The notes under the pieces are model-generated. The model did not search any database. It was not told the origin of the DNA and saw only the letters and a program-made list of their open reading frames with translations. DNA of 64,000 nt, from assembly GCF_027924405.1 (NCBI RefSeq), contig NZ_AP026978.1, positions 7,068,001 through 7,132,000 on the forward strand, read 5' to 3'. This DNA comes from Nocardia sputorum (GTDB lineage Bacteria > Actinomycetota > Actinomycetes > Mycobacteriales > Mycobacteriaceae). Of the stretch, positions 24,242 to 31,194 are shown in pieces. Both the position numbers and the translations under genes were made by a program. Within the stretch, counting starts at the first letter, position 1; the number at the start of each line of letters is the position of its first letter.

Positions 24242-24544
24242 GGAACCAGTGTGTACGTGAGTGTGTCGGATTTGCCAAGCCTGCGGGGCGCGTGTTTGTG
24301 CGGTGTTTGTGCGGGCGGTACTTCGTCGCGACGAGTATGCCGCAGGTCGGAGCCGAACACGAACTTTCCTGATTCCGCGGCGCCCTGCACGACAGGGCCG
24401 AGCGAATCGGAGTGAATTTCGATACGTGCGATAGCAGCGATCGGATTTCGGTCGATGCCCGGCGAGGGTTCGAGTTGCTCCGAGATCGCTGGGCGTGTGG
24501 GGCGGTGTCCGGCGAGTTGGGGTGAGGGAGTAAGTATTTACCCC
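24242..24544. other. Divergent intergenic region lysX / S4 gene
   Basis: About 300 bp that must hold the two divergent promoters. No gene, operator palindrome or RNA element was recognised. Confidence 0.4.
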
Positions 24545-24763
24545 ATGTCGGAACCAGTCGAAGTACCGATCGATGACGACGTTATTCGGCTCGGCCAGTT
24601 TCTGAAGCTGGCCAACCTGATCGACTCGGGTTCGGAGGCGAAGACGGTCATCGCCGCCGGATTGGTGCGGGTGAACGACGAGGTCGAACTGCGGCGCGGG
24701 CGGCAACTGCACATCGGCGACGTGGTGGCTCTCGCCGGTCACAAGGCGATCGTGTCCGCCTGA
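24545..24763 (+). CDS. Small S4-domain RNA-binding protein
   Basis: 72 residues consisting of one S4 RNA-binding fold, as in YbcJ/YaaA. The pattern [22 protein letters not shown] followed by [17 protein letters not shown] is diagnostic. It likely binds structured RNA, possibly rRNA; no catalytic domain is attached. The ATG at 24545 follows GGGTGAGGGAGTAAG. Convergent with rraA, with an eight-base-pair hairpin between them. Confidence 0.9.
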   Translation: MSEPVEVPIDDDVIRLGQFLKLANLIDSGSEAKTVIAAGLVRVNDEVELRRGRQLHIGDVVALAGHKAIVSA

Positions 24764-24783
24764 CGGCCGGAGCGGTCCGGCCG
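24764..24783. terminator. Short hairpin between convergent genes
   Basis: CGGCCGGA (24764-24771) pairs with TCCGGCCG (24776-24783) around loop GCGG, starting right after the S4 stop codon and 15 bp before the end of rraA. A compact bidirectional terminator without a T-run. Confidence 0.55.
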
Positions 24784-24798
24784 CGCCGCCGAACCGGC

Positions 24799-25287
24799 TC
24801 AGTCCTCGGCGCGCACCACGATGCCGTCGTGGTCGCTGTAGAGCATGTCGCCGGGCACGAACGTCACCCCGCCGAACTCCACCGGCACATCGCGGTCACC
24901 GCTCCCGGTCTGCGTGCTCTTGCGCGGGTTGGTGCCCAGCGCCTTGATACCGATGTCCAGGGTCCGCAAGATGGCGGAGTCGCGAACCGCGCCGTTGACG
25001 ACGACGCCCGCCCAGCCGTTCTCGACGCCGCGCCCGGCGATGATGTCGCCGACCAATGCCGTATGCACGCTCGCGCCGCCGTCGACCACCAGCACCTTGC
25101 CCTCGCCCGGCTCACCGAGCGTCTGCTTCACCAGGAGATTGTCCTGGAAACAGCGGATGGTGGTGATGCGTCCGGAGAACGCCGCCCGCCCGCCGAACTG
25201 GATGAACTGCGTATCGCAGCTGCGGATCTCCGGGCCGATCTCGTCGGCCAGGTCGGCGGTGGCGATTACATTCTGCGATTCGGTCAC
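24799..25287 (-). CDS. rraA: RraA-like protein (RNase E regulator / aldolase family)
   Basis: 162 residues matching RraA along the whole length: [51 protein letters not shown] and TNPRKS. In E. coli RraA is a trimer that inhibits RNase E; related proteins are oxaloacetate decarboxylase/4-hydroxy-4-methyl-2-oxoglutarate aldolases, and the GAVRDS Arg/Asp region fits either. The GTG at 25287 is 13 bp from the hairpin end of repeat copy 1. The ribosome site (TGGAGA) begins inside the 3' arm of that hairpin, so translation could be affected by the repeat. Confidence 0.9.
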   Translation of the reverse strand: MTESQNVIATADLADEIGPEIRSCDTQFIQFGGRAAFSGRITTIRCFQDNLLVKQTLGEPGEGKVLVVDGGASVHTALVGDIIAGRGVENGWAGVVVNGAVRDSAILRTLDIGIKALGTNPRKSTQTGSGDRDVPVEFGGVTFVPGDMLYSDHDGIVVRAED

Positions 25288-25299
25288 GGTGTTTATTCT

Positions 25300-25461
25300 C
25301 CAGCGCCTGCGGCGCTGGGTGTTCGCGGCCCCCTCATGGCTCGCGTTTGCGCGACCGCCGCTTGCTCCTTCGTCGCGTGCGCGGCGGCCGCGCAAACGCG
25401 AGCCGGGTCGCGAACGGCGGATGCTCGGGTCTCGCTTCGCTCGAAACCGGGAGTCGAGGTG
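25300..25461. repeat. Dispersed hairpin repeat, copy 1
   Basis: Element of about 162 bp, also found inverted at 30994-31154 and as a fragment at 26815-26842. It begins with a small hairpin (CCAGCGCC TGC GGCGCTGG). Then an outer stem of 11 bp (GTTCGCGGCCC with GGGTCGCGAAC, one G-T pair) encloses a six-base bulge and a 24-bp inner stem (25338-25361 with 25381-25404, one mismatch) around a 19-base loop. It ends with a conserved segment to CGAAACCGGGAGT. Compared with copy 2 the inner stem differs at several bases, changed on both arms so pairing is kept. It has no terminal duplications that I can see and no ORF. Confidence 0.85.
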
Positions 25462-25821
25462 CGCTGGGTGCGTGGGGTTCGAAGGTCGGCCCCCGGCACG
25501 CGGTTCAGCGTGGCTGGTGGCACGAGACTCCCTCGTCTAGACGGCAGTAACGCGAACGGGAGCTTGGCCGTGAGCGGTGAGGGCTCGACCTCGCTTGCTC
25601 GGAAGACGTGGGCAGGTGTGATTGCGGTGGCGCAGGGTCGTCGCTTGCTCATTTGTTGCGGAGCAGGTCGTTCGGGTGTGCTCCTTGGGGGTGACCGGCC
25701 GGGTTCGGATTGCCGGGTGGTCGGAGGGGGATGGGGTGGCGCTACCCGGTGGATCGGCTTCGTTCCGTAGGCGTGCACAGGCGGCGCGCGTGGTTGTCAG
25801 CGCGCGAGGCGGTGGGCGGCG
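25462..25821. other. Intergenic gap after repeat copy 1
   Basis: About 360 bp, slightly lower in GC than the genes around it, between the repeat and the first DUF5313 gene. No gene with a credible start or protein character was found; the several ORFs crossing it are not supported. Confidence 0.45.
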
Positions 25822-26187
25822 TTATCGGTGGCCGTAGCGCAGTTCGTACAGGTCGCGGTCGTGTTCGGTGCACTTGCCGTGGTCGACCAGGTCTGGGTTG
25901 AGGCCGTGCTGGACCAAGCGGAAGCGGCGCCATACGTAGCTGAGGGCGACCGTGAAGACCACCATCGGGACGATCATCATCACGATCAAGCCGATCTTCA
26001 GGGGCATCGGCCCGGGGAACAGCAGCACCAGGGCGAAGAACGGGATGATCGGCCCGAGGAAACGGACGAGATAGCGTTCCATGGCCCCGTGCCCGACGAG
26101 GTCGTGGGTGACCCACTCGTGCAGCTCCTCGGGGAGCTCGCGGCCCAGATCGTAGGCGACCCGCTGCCTGAACGTGGGGGTTTGCAT
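25822..26187 (-). CDS. DUF5313 membrane protein (copy A)
   Basis: 121 residues. The pattern FRQRVAYDLGRELPEELHEW, then VTHDLVGHGAMERYLVRFLG and two hydrophobic helices (about 48-66 and 68-88) ending in a charged C-tail, is that of DUF5313 proteins in Mycobacteriales. Function unknown; the two helices suggest an inner-membrane protein with both ends in the cytoplasm. Adjacent, same-strand paralogue at 26238-26612. Confidence 0.8.
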   Translation of the reverse strand: MQTPTFRQRVAYDLGRELPEELHEWVTHDLVGHGAMERYLVRFLGPIIPFFALVLLFPGPMPLKIGLIVMMIVPMVVFTVALSYVWRRFRLVQHGLNPDLVDHGKCTEHDRDLYELRYGHR

Positions 26188-26237
26188 ATCACAAGGCTAT
26201 GCCTGTGGTATAAGTCACCGCTAGTTCCCGGCGCGGC

Positions 26238-26612
26238 TCACCCGCGTCCGTGCCTGCGCTCGTAGTCGAGCCGTTCGCGCTCGTCGCGGCGACGGGCGTC
26301 GGCGTCGGCGAGCGCGGGGTCGAGACCGTGCTTGATCAGCCGATGGCGCCGGTAGACGTACAGCAGCGCCACCGTGAAGTAGATCAACGGGATGTACAAC
26401 AGCGCCATCATCGCCAGACCCATCCACAACGGGCCGGGCAGCAGCAGGAAGAGCATGAGCACCGGAAGCACGGGCACCAGGAATCGCACCAGATAGCGCC
26501 GCGTGGCCCCGGGCCCGACCAGGTCGTCTCGCACCCAGTCGGACATCGATTCCGGCAGGGTACGGCCGAAGATATAGCCGACCCGTTGGCCGAACGAGGG
26601 GGAAGCGCGCAC
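26238..26612 (-). CDS. DUF5313 membrane protein (copy B)
   Basis: 124 residues from the GTG at 26612 (132 if the poorer TTG at 26636 is used). It aligns end to end with copy A: SFGQRVGYIFGRTLPESMSD, WVRDDLVGPGATRRYLVRFL, two membrane helices, then a charged tail (DADARRRDERERLDYERRHG). The tandem pair most likely arose by duplication, with substantial divergence since. Function unknown. Confidence 0.78.
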   Translation of the reverse strand: MRASPSFGQRVGYIFGRTLPESMSDWVRDDLVGPGATRRYLVRFLVPVLPVLMLFLLLPGPLWMGLAMMALLYIPLIYFTVALLYVYRRHRLIKHGLDPALADADARRRDERERLDYERRHGRG

Positions 26613-26814
26613 GCCTCCAGCATCCCGACTCCGCAATCACCCGCGCAACTACGCCCCACCCGCTTCGCGGAACGCGACCGGACCAAGATTGCGGCCATCG
26701 TCCCGCCTCATGGCCACCGCCGGTGGACTCTGGATCGATAGCGCGGCCGGGCATACGACATCTCCTGACGTAACTGCTCGCCCTGCCGGCCGATGGCGCG
26801 GTACCAGTCACTGA

Positions 26815-26842
26815 CCGCGAACACTCAGCGCCGCAGGCGCTG
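26815..26842. repeat. Fragment of the dispersed hairpin repeat
   Basis: 28 bp matching the first part of the element (hairpin CAGCGCC TGC GGCGCTG followed by TGTTCGCGG on the minus strand) with one mismatch to copies 1 and 2. The long stem is missing. It lies between copy B of DUF5313 and the SRPBCC gene. Confidence 0.7.
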
Positions 26843-26866
26843 AAAACCCAACACAGTCGCGGCCGA

Positions 26867-27322
26867 TCAAACACGTCCCGCATGGAACGCGGCGATCTGC
26901 GTAACCAGGTTGTGCGTCGTGTGCTGCACGGCGATCTTCACGAACGGTTCGATGGTCTTACCGAGGGCTCGCCCCGCCAGGCCGCCGGGCACTCGGAAGT
27001 CCACGATCGCGTCGACGGTGCACAAGTCGTCGCCCTTGGCGTGGAACAGGAACGTGGATTCGACGTCGAAACCCTTGATCGACTCGACGCCGATCGCGAA
27101 GTTCTCCTCCCACCGAATCACCCGGATCCGCGATTTCAGTGCGGCGGGACCCAGCTTCATGTGCCCATCGAACGTGGCGCCGACCCCTTCGGTCTGCTCG
27201 CCGACCGGAGTGAAGGACTGGATGCCGTGCAGGAATCGCGACAGGTTCCGGTAATCGTTCACATAGGCGAACGCTGACTCGGCCGAGGCCACGCAATCCT
27301 CGACGATCTTCACTTCGGTCAT
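26867..27322 (-). CDS. SRPBCC (START/polyketide-cyclase-like) protein
   Basis: 151 residues, one SRPBCC fold with a hydrophobic ligand cavity. Seen: the family opening VEDCVASAESAFAYVNDYRN, the middle strand GVGATFDGHMKLGPAALKSR and the C-terminal helix (GKTIEPFVKIAVQHTTHNLV). Members bind or transfer lipids or aromatic compounds, but nothing here points to a specific ligand. The ATG at 27322 is 33 bp downstream of copD on the same strand, so it may be the last gene of the copper-related operon. Confidence 0.85.
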   Translation of the reverse strand: MTEVKIVEDCVASAESAFAYVNDYRNLSRFLHGIQSFTPVGEQTEGVGATFDGHMKLGPAALKSRIRVIRWEENFAIGVESIKGFDVESTFLFHAKGDDLCTVDAIVDFRVPGGLAGRALGKTIEPFVKIAVQHTTHNLVTQIAAFHAGRV

Positions 27323-27355
27323 GCGCAGACCCTAACCGGGGCGGGCCGATCCGGC

Positions 27356-28318
27356 TCAGGCTGTCACCGCCAAGGTGGCGGCGAGGCCGAAGGCGAGCGC
27401 CATCACGATCACCTCGGCTATCGCGCGGCGCAGCGAGTCGTCGGCGTCCATCCGGTGGTCGGCCGCCTTCGGCACCCAACTGCGCCGCCACCACCAGCCG
27501 AGAGCGAGCAAGCCGAGCAGCACCACGGTCTTGGCGAGCAGGATCCGGCCGTAGCCGGTGCCGACGAACGGAGCTACCCCTCCGACCCGGATCAGCCCGT
27601 TGAGCAGCCCCGTCACCGCCACGATCGCCACCAGGGGCAGCGCCACCGCCGAATACCTCGGCAGCACCACCGCCCACTCGCCGCGGGTCCGCACGACCAG
27701 TGCCAGCGCGATCAGCAACCCGAACCAGGCGCCCGCCGCCAGCGCGTGCACCGCGGCGAGCACCGACCCGAACGCCTGCTGCGACATGTGTCCGGTGATC
27801 GGCCGCAACGCCAGCGCGACCGCGGCGAACACCAGCACCAGATCCGCGGAGGCGGACCCGGGTCGCCGGAAGGCGAGCGCCGACCCGCAGGCCACCGTCG
27901 CGACGCCGGCCAGGATCGCGATCCCGATCTGCCCGCCGCTGACGTCGACCAGATAGGTGCCGAACTCCTCGGCGCCGAGTTCGCGTACCGGAACGCCGAC
28001 CACCTCGGCTGCCTCGAAGATCAGCACGGCGAATTCCGCGACCGCCCAGATTCCGGCGAGCACCGCCAGCAGCCGCCACGGTGTCGTCAACCGCGGCGTC
28101 ACGCGGGGCAGGGCCGCCAATCCCAGTGCGGTCGCCCCGACACCGTCGGCCACCACCCGGACCACGGCCTCACCGGGCAGCGGACTCGGCAGGATCAGCA
28201 CCCAGGCGAGTGCGACGCCGAGCAATCCGGCCGGGAAGGCCAGGAGCAGCGCGGGCCAGGGCGTTCGGCCGGGAGCGCGCCGCGCGCCGCCTCGGCCGCC
28301 GGTCTTCACGTCGCTCAC
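27356..28318 (-). CDS. CopD-domain copper membrane protein
   Basis: 320 residues with about eight membrane helices. The CopD domain occupies the C-terminal half: QAFGSVLAAVHALAAGAWFG and the later FVGTGYGRILLAKTVVLLGL are family signatures, with conserved His in GHMSQ and VHALA. CopD is thought to move copper across the inner membrane in concert with CopC. The GTG start overlaps the copC stop by four bases (GTGA, 28315-28318), so the two are coupled. The N-terminus is Arg-rich and cytoplasmic. Confidence 0.9.
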   Translation of the reverse strand: MSDVKTGGRGGARRAPGRTPWPALLLAFPAGLLGVALAWVLILPSPLPGEAVVRVVADGVGATALGLAALPRVTPRLTTPWRLLAVLAGIWAVAEFAVLIFEAAEVVGVPVRELGAEEFGTYLVDVSGGQIGIAILAGVATVACGSALAFRRPGSASADLVLVFAAVALALRPITGHMSQQAFGSVLAAVHALAAGAWFGLLIALALVVRTRGEWAVVLPRYSAVALPLVAIVAVTGLLNGLIRVGGVAPFVGTGYGRILLAKTVVLLGLLALGWWWRRSWVPKAADHRMDADDSLRRAIAEVIVMALAFGLAATLAVTA

Positions 28319-28854
28319 CGCTTCTGGTCGCGGCTCCTGCCGCCGAACAACGCGAACGCGAGTCCGCCACCGAACAGGACCACCGCCCCGGCGACGAACA
28401 CCCACAGCGGAATTCCGTCCGAGCCGTCGGAGCTGTCGTGCGCCTTCGCGTTCGGTTTCGGTCCCGGCGTGCCGTTGCCCGGCTTGCTGAGCGTGAAGTG
28501 CCGTTTGCCGCTGACGGGGTGTCCGTCGGCCGAGGTCACCCGGTAGGCGATGGTGTATTCGCCGACCGGCCCCAACTCGCCCAGGACGACGCTCACCGTA
28601 TTGCCTTCGACCACGGGGTCGCCCTTGGACCAGAGGTTGCCGTCCGGTCCGACGACGGTGAGCGACGGGAAGCTGGGCTGCAGTGCCTCGTTGAACGCCA
28701 CGCTGGCGCGCTCGGGCCCGGCGTCCACTGTCGCGTTGTCGTCCGGGACGCTTCCGGTGGCCGCGGAGTGCGCGGCGGCGACCCCGGTTGCGGCGATACC
28801 GAATCCGAGCAGGAACAGGCCCGTGACAAGGGCGGCGAGGAGTCGGCGGTTCAT
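28315..28854 (-). CDS. CopC-domain copper-binding protein, membrane anchored
   Basis: 179 residues. The signal peptide ends ...GVAAA-HSAATG, leaving a His at the mature N-terminus, the copper-binding position of CopC. The fold signatures VAFNEALQPSFPSL and SADGHPVSGKRHFTLS follow, the latter with the Asp and His of the Cu(II) site. After an acidic linker a C-terminal helix (GIPLWVFVAGAVVLFGGGLA) anchors it. Start ATG at 28854 overlaps the ycnI stop (ATGA). Acts outside the membrane with CopD. Confidence 0.92.
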   Translation of the reverse strand: MNRRLLAALVTGLFLLGFGIAATGVAAAHSAATGSVPDDNATVDAGPERASVAFNEALQPSFPSLTVVGPDGNLWSKGDPVVEGNTVSVVLGELGPVGEYTIAYRVTSADGHPVSGKRHFTLSKPGNGTPGPKPNAKAHDSSDGSDGIPLWVFVAGAVVLFGGGLAFALFGGRSRDQKR

Positions 28855-29507
28855 GAGCGACGTCCGCGAACGACATTGCCGAGGCCGAGCGCGACACCGA
28901 GCAGGCCGAGCGCGAGGCCGATCCCGCCGAGCCAGCGGGCCGTCTCGTCCTCGTGCTCGGAGTCCTCGTCCGCGGCTTCGCTGCTCACTTTGTGCCCGTC
29001 CCCATCCTCTTTCCCGGGGGCCAAGGTGACCGACGGGGCCGGATGTTCGGGTTCGTCGCCGTCCTTCTCGACCGGTTGGTCCCAGCTGACCACCTTGCCG
29101 TCGGAATAGGTCTGCTTGGCGGGGAAGCTCACCGAATCCTGCGCGGGCAGGGGGCCGAGGGACACCGCGAAGCGCTGGAACTGACCGGGCGGGATACCCG
29201 GCGCGCCGGGATCGGCGGTCCAGGTGATCGCGGTGATCTCCTTCTTGTCGTTGCGTTCGACCTTGGCCGACCATCCCGGAATCGGCTCGGTCCGCGCCGA
29301 TTTGAGATTGGGCAGGGTGACGGTGAGCGCTGTAGTGCCCGCGGTATCCGATTCGGTGGGCACCCGGAAGGTGGCGACGGCGTATCCGCCTTGTGTCGCG
29401 CCGGGAGCGTCCACCGTGACGTGGGCGGCGGCGGTGCCGCCCGCGAGGAGGACGAGTGCCGTTGTCGTGACGGTCGTTCCGACGGCGCGCGAAAGAGAGC
29501 TGTGCAT
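28851..29507 (-). CDS. YcnI/DUF1775 copper-binding protein
   Basis: 218 residues. The signal peptide ends GGTAAA-HVTVDAPGA, again leaving an N-terminal His, which in YcnI binds Cu(II). The DUF1775 core shows GGYAVATFRVPTESD, WTADPGAPGIPPGQFQRFAV and YSDGKVVSWDQP. An acidic/His linker (EDGDGHKVSSEAADEDSEHE) and a C-terminal membrane helix end the protein. The ATG at 29507 has AGGAAG nine bases upstream. Second gene of the membrane protein, ycnI, copC, copD operon; probably a copper chaperone at the outer face of the membrane. Confidence 0.92.
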   Translation of the reverse strand: MHSSLSRAVGTTVTTTALVLLAGGTAAAHVTVDAPGATQGGYAVATFRVPTESDTAGTTALTVTLPNLKSARTEPIPGWSAKVERNDKKEITAITWTADPGAPGIPPGQFQRFAVSLGPLPAQDSVSFPAKQTYSDGKVVSWDQPVEKDGDEPEHPAPSVTLAPGKEDGDGHKVSSEAADEDSEHEDETARWLGGIGLALGLLGVALGLGNVVRGRRS

Positions 29508-29547
29508 GCTGAAGCTTCCTGTGCGAAGGTACATGGGTGTCGGGCGG

Positions 29548-30078
29548 TCAGGCCGACACCGGCGGCGCGCGCGGGCCGAGCGCACCGAGCGGAGCACAGC
29601 GATAGGGCGGAAGGCCGGAATCCGGCCAGAGCGGCGCGCCGACGATCCGTGCCCTCCGCGGCGGCGCGAGTATCGCGCGAAGTGCGCCGGAGGCGGCGGC
29701 GTAGAGCCGCTCGGTGAGCACGATCAGCGCCGCGCAGGCGGCAGTCGCGACGATGTGCGCGAGCAGCATCCCTCCGGTCGGCAATGGGGATGACGTTGCG
29801 CTGGAGCCGCTTTCGGTGTGGTCGTGGCCGAGCAGAACCGACAGCGCGACGTGGCTCAGCAGCTGACCGGCGCCGAGCGACCCGGCCACGACGCACGGGT
29901 GCGCCCGCAGGGTTCCCGCGGCCGAACCGAATCCGGCGGCGATCAGCAGCAGCAACGTCAGTTCGGTGGTGCGCGGCGCACCTCCGCCCGCCGCCCCGTG
30001 CGCCGCCACGGCCAAGACGCCGACGAGCACGCCGACCAGGCCACCACGCAGGTGGCCGGTGATCGGGTGCGGGGACAT
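29548..30078 (-). CDS. Membrane protein heading the copper operon
   Basis: 176 residues with about five hydrophobic segments (for example GGLVGVLVGVLAVAAHGAAG and ATAACAALIVLTERLYAAAS). Several His residues lie in or near the helices and in the loop LLGHDHTESGSS. The C-terminal 45 residues are Pro/Arg-rich. I recognise no family name. The ATG at 30078 begins MSPHPITGHLRGG. It stands 40 bp before ycnI on the same strand, and the His-rich loops fit a metal-related role; that is inference from context. Confidence 0.7.
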   Translation of the reverse strand: MSPHPITGHLRGGLVGVLVGVLAVAAHGAAGGGAPRTTELTLLLLIAAGFGSAAGTLRAHPCVVAGSLGAGQLLSHVALSVLLGHDHTESGSSATSSPLPTGGMLLAHIVATAACAALIVLTERLYAAASGALRAILAPPRRARIVGAPLWPDSGLPPYRCAPLGALGPRAPPVSA

Positions 30079-30092
30079 CGGGACGGGGACGC

Positions 30093-30737
30093 TCAGCGCA
30101 CGCCGAGCCGGGCCAGGATGTCGGACTCGATCCCGGACAGTTCGTGGGAGATGGACGCGTGCACCGAACGGCGGCGGTTGGCAGGCATCTGGTCGGAGGT
30201 GTGCACCGCCGCCGTCAGACTGCCGAGACGGTCCTTGGTGGCGGTGACGAACTTCTGCGTCTCGCCTTTGTCCTTGCCGTCCTGCGCGCCGATCTTCGCC
30301 AGGGCCGCTTCGGCATTCGTGATGCGCGCCTGCAGTTTGGCGCCGTGTCCGCTGAAGTCGCCGAGCTGGTCGATGCCCACGCCGAGTTGCTGGGCGCGGC
30401 GGGTGTCCAACTGCCCGCGCAGGAAGGTGGCGCCGCGGTAGGCGAGCGGGGCGAGCACCGGGATGAGCACCCGCGCCACGCCGAGATACTTCTTCACCTG
30501 GCCGGCGCTGAACGGATCGCGTTCGGCCTTGGCGGCCACCTTCAGCGCGGCCTTCTCCTCCGCCTGGAACGCCGCGATCTGCGCTTTGGCCACCTTGCGC
30601 TGGGTGCGGGCCTCGGCGCGGCGTGCCTTGCGGTCGTTCTTCGCGGCGAGCTTGGCCTCGATCGCGGCCTTGTGCTTGAGGGCTTTCGCCTCGGCCCTGC
30701 GGCTCGGCCGCCGCTTGCGCTTCGTGAACAACCCCAT
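30093..30737 (-). CDS. DUF6474-type coiled-coil protein
   Basis: 214 residues. The Met at 30737 (GLFTKRKRRPSRRAEAKALK) has a GGAGGG ribosome site and fits homologues. The first 75 residues are an extremely basic Lys/Ala/Arg helix, followed by a hydrophobic patch (YLGVARVLIPVLAPLAYRGA, about 90-109) and an amphipathic C-terminal half. No enzyme motif. The basic helix could bind nucleic acid or acidic lipid. It precedes the copper operon by 14 bp on the same strand, so co-transcription is possible. Confidence 0.75.
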   Translation of the reverse strand: MGLFTKRKRRPSRRAEAKALKHKAAIEAKLAAKNDRKARRAEARTQRKVAKAQIAAFQAEEKAALKVAAKAERDPFSAGQVKKYLGVARVLIPVLAPLAYRGATFLRGQLDTRRAQQLGVGIDQLGDFSGHGAKLQARITNAEAALAKIGAQDGKDKGETQKFVTATKDRLGSLTAAVHTSDQMPANRRRSVHASISHELSGIESDILARLGVR

Positions 30738-30993
30738 CGAAGGCCCTCCGTCATGCTGGTTCGCCATGGCAGTACGACGCCGGGGAAGCCCGTCCGCCCA
30801 TGTCACACGCTTTGCCGCTACCCTATCGGGTCCCCGGTCTCAGCTGCGAGGGTAGTGCGGCCCCCGCACTCCGCACCTGCCGAAGCGGCATCACCTCGGT
30901 CGACCGAACTTTCGGCCCCGAGCGAGCCGGCCAGATATCTCGCGTCCCTGCTGCCTGCGCTGGATGCGGCGATTACCACCTGACGCAACCACC

Positions 30994-31154
30994 CACCTGA
31001 ACTCCCGGTTTCGAGCGGAGCGAGACCGAGCATGCGCCGTTCGCGGCCCGGCTCGCGTTCGAGCGGCCGCCGCGTCCGCGACGAAGTCGCCAGCGGCGGT
31101 CGCTCGAACGCGAGCCATGAGGGGGCCGCGAACACCCAGCGCCGCAGGCGCTGG
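30994..31154. repeat. Dispersed hairpin repeat, copy 2 (inverted)
   Basis: Same element as 25300-25461 in opposite orientation. The outer stem (GTTCGCGGCCC/GGGCCGCGAAC) is perfect here. The inner 24-bp stem (31050-31073 with 31093-31116) has the same single mismatch as copy 1, but its central bases read TTCGAGCG where copy 1 has TTTGCGCG, with matching changes on the other arm. The small GGCGCTGG hairpin faces the next gene, whose start codon is about 40 bp away. Both full copies therefore put the same end toward a start codon. Confidence 0.85.
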
Positions 31155-31194
31155 AAATTTAATACTGTCGGGGGTAGGGACCATACTGCTTAGC

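Noticed and set aside
25293..25778. ORF across repeat copy 1, similar to one across copy 2
   Set aside because: The similarity in translation comes from the DNA repeat. Frames differ in length, and neither has start signals or a known domain.
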